A DNA stretch of 64,000 bases from the NCBI GenBank assembly GCA_964443875.1, contig CAYUET010000013.1, positions 15,627-79,626 on the forward strand, written 5' to 3'. The DNA is from CAYUET01 sp964443875 (GTDB lineage Bacteria; Auribacterota; JAFGBW01). Under the pieces are notes generated by a model. The model was not told the DNA's origin and made no database searches. It was given only the letters and a program-made list of their open reading frames with translations. A program made the translations under genes and the position numbers. Positions 62,573 through 64,000 of this stretch are shown here, one piece after another. Positions within the stretch are counted from its first letter, which is position 1; each line of letters starts with the position of its first letter.

Positions 62573-62742
62573 TACCCCTCCCCCTTCCTTTCTCATTAAA
62601 ATTACAGCCGCTTTCTTATCATAAGCCTAAAAGGGTCTCTTCTGATTTACCATAACCACCAGCCAAAACGATTTTGACTCCCCCTGTGTCCTGATACAAG
62701 TCGGTTCGTAATTTTTTAAACCATCAAAACAAGGAGACAAAA

Positions 62743-63990
62743 ATGAGAGGGCCAAAACATTCCTCACACTATCTCAAAATGAGAGTACTGGGCGCCATCG
62801 ACTTCGCCGAAGGCAAATCGATCCGGGATAGAATCCGGAAAGTTGCGGAAATGTCGTTCACCGATGAACACGGGTTTCCCCGCCAATTCACCTGGCGAAC
62901 CATTGAAACCTGGAGGACCAGGTACAAACTTTACGGCATCACCTCAATGCTCAACAAGGCACGTTCCAATAAAGGTCAACGAAGAAAAATGGACCCTCAG
63001 GCAGTTCTTGAGGCCGTTGAACAAGTGCTCCCATTTCTTAAACAGGACCAGCAACTTAATAAAGCGCTCATCTACAGGTTCTGCATTGAAAAAGGATTAT
63101 TACGGCGTGAAGAAATCGCTCCCAATACTTTCTCCCGCTTTTTGATGGAACACGACCTTCTTAAAAATAATTATCTTGATCCACAAAAACGTGAAGCCTG
63201 GAGCAAACAATATGCAAATCAACTCTGGCAGGGTGATTCCAAACAGGGACCACCTATCAAAGTCAATGGCGTTTCCAAACAGACATGGCTTATTGCCTTG
63301 ATTGATGATGCCTCCAGAACGGTCACCCACGGAGAATTTTTCTTCCACAATGACACCGATTCCCTCATAAAAACACTTCAGGCAGGCATTTATAAAAGAG
63401 GCATTCCGGAACAACTCTATTTTGACAACGGAAGCAACTATGTGGCAGCTGAAATATCACTGGTCTGCGCCAGAACCGGAATCATATTAACTCACACGCA
63501 GGTCAGGGACCCCGCGGCTAAAGGAAAAATTGAAAGATTCAACAGAACTGTCGACGATTGCTTTTTATGCCGGATACTTGACCTTTCTTCCCTTGAAGCC
63601 TTGAATCGGCAATTCTGGACTTGGCTTGAGGAGGAATATAACAGCCGGGTTCATTCTTCCATCCAAATGAAACCAGTCGATCGCTTCGGCCTCGACCTTA
63701 ACCGCATCAAATATCTTCCCCCATGTGAGATGAACGATGAATGGTTTTATCTCGAAGACGACCGGACAGTCAAAAAAGATAATACTTTCCCTTTCAAAAA
63801 TATCCGTTTTGAAGCCCCAAGAGATCTTCGGGAAAAGAAAATTTCCATCCGGTTCGAAAGAAATAATCCCGCTTCACGGGTGGTGGTCTATTACAACAAT
63901 CAACGCATGGGTGAAGCCAAGCGCTTGAACCCATGCCAAAACGACATATTTAGAGCCTGTCCCGTTTATACAAATTTTTTACAGTTTTAA
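62743..63990 (+). CDS. DDE-family transposase (rve integrase core)
   Basis: A 415-residue protein with a helix-turn-helix region (about 1-120), then the RNase H-like core: first Asp in NQLWQGDSKQGPP (near 166), second in EQLYFDNGSNYVA (near 227) and Glu in AAKGKIERFNRTVDD (near 263). The C-terminal part includes a Mu-type beta-barrel piece (ASRVVVYYNNQRMGEAKRL). The ATG is preceded by AAGGAGACAAAA. Elements with this organisation usually carry an AAA ATPase (ExeA/TniB type) next; that gene would lie beyond position 64000. Confidence 0.9.
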   Translation: MRGPKHSSHYLKMRVLGAIDFAEGKSIRDRIRKVAEMSFTDEHGFPRQFTWRTIETWRTRYKLYGITSMLNKARSNKGQRRKMDPQAVLEAVEQVLPFLKQDQQLNKALIYRFCIEKGLLRREEIAPNTFSRFLMEHDLLKNNYLDPQKREAWSKQYANQLWQGDSKQGPPIKVNGVSKQTWLIALIDDASRTVTHGEFFFHNDTDSLIKTLQAGIYKRGIPEQLYFDNGSNYVAAEISLVCARTGIILTHTQVRDPAAKGKIERFNRTVDDCFLCRILDLSSLEALNRQFWTWLEEEYNSRVHSSIQMKPVDRFGLDLNRIKYLPPCEMNDEWFYLEDDRTVKKDNTFPFKNIRFEAPRDLREKKISIRFERNNPASRVVVYYNNQRMGEAKRLNPCQNDIFRACPVYTNFLQF

Positions 63991-64000
63991 AATTTAAAAT

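Larger units (their letters stand above)
61889..64000 (+). mobile_element. Transposon (zinc-ribbon gene plus DDE transposase), right end outside window
   Basis: Two genes on the plus strand form a mobile unit cut by the right window edge. The left boundary is unknown; it may be anywhere between the pilZ stop and about 62000. No terminal repeat could be identified, because both ends are not present. Confidence 0.7.

Overview
This is a 64 kb piece of a Gram-negative-type bacterial chromosome, moderately AT-rich by eye (not computed). It carries no rRNA, CRISPR array or phage block. Envelope genes (MlaC-like protein, RND exporter, DsbD, many signal peptides) point to a diderm. Four clues suggest an uncultivated lineage: a DUF4912 / GH57 glucan-branching pair, a C-terminal Cys domain often seen on deltaproteobacterial signalling proteins, a zinc-ribbon plus DDE transposon type common in PVC-like phyla, and many orphan proteins. 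I would guess something near Omnitrophota, Elusimicrobiota or Riflebacteria-like phyla, but the sequence does not settle it. A run of 10 N (49977-49986) and two homopolymer-associated frame breaks (dsbD, EFR1 gene) suggest a draft or metagenome assembly.

Layout. 1-5.5 kb: end of a secreted Ig-like protein, an MlaC/RND lipid-export pair, a membrane M50 protease and deoC. 5.8-10.4 kb: two proline tRNA genes (anticodons GGG and TGG) flanking one 1441-codon membrane protein of unknown function. 10.4-15 kb: yqeY-prfB (prfB with a complete programmed +1 frameshift site), a membrane J-protein, and a small membrane protein coupled to dsbD. 15-25 kb: a HAMP sensor with a Cys-rich tail, an anchored zinc-ribbon metalloprotease, an orphan DpnII/MboI-like nuclease, a KamA-family radical SAM enzyme, a DTW-domain tRNA modification enzyme, a GT-C-like membrane protein and a membrane-fused aminopropyltransferase. 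25-35.5 kb: uup, pgeF, a frame-broken EFR1 flavodoxin/ferredoxin gene, a hybrid histidine kinase and metH. 35.5-38.2 kb: an operon of three secreted proteins, two of them paralogous beta-sandwiches and one a helical-toroid protein. 38.5-45.4 kb: recN-purC-uvrA-AGCS symporter. 45.5-50.3 kb: a Wzy/WaaL-like membrane protein with TPRs and a P-type Ca2+-type ATPase. 50.5-60.9 kb: a minus-strand gene run rsfS, argS, a beta-propeller-like secreted protein, a DUF4912/Ser-Leu repeat protein, a GH57 branching enzyme, a divergent Mur ligase, a GT4 glycosyltransferase and a polyprenyl-phosphate sugar-1-P transferase. 61-64 kb: a PilZ protein behind a clear promoter and long 5' hairpin, then a transposon that runs off the right end.

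How the genes fit together. The 50.5-60.9 kb run joins translation genes (rsfS, argS) to glycan genes (storage-glucan branching, lipid-linked sugar initiation, GT4, Mur-type ligase), with many neighbours touching or overlapping. Together with the nearby Wzy-like protein it looks like an envelope or storage glycan locus. Its oddest member has a central block of about forty five-residue Ser-Ser-x-x-Leu repeats between a DUF4912 domain and an Ig-like C-terminus, which I regard as the most novel object here. Other candidates for undescribed biology are the 1441-residue protein between the two tRNA-Pro genes, the secreted three-gene operon, and the hairpin at the predicted 5' end of the pilZ mRNA.
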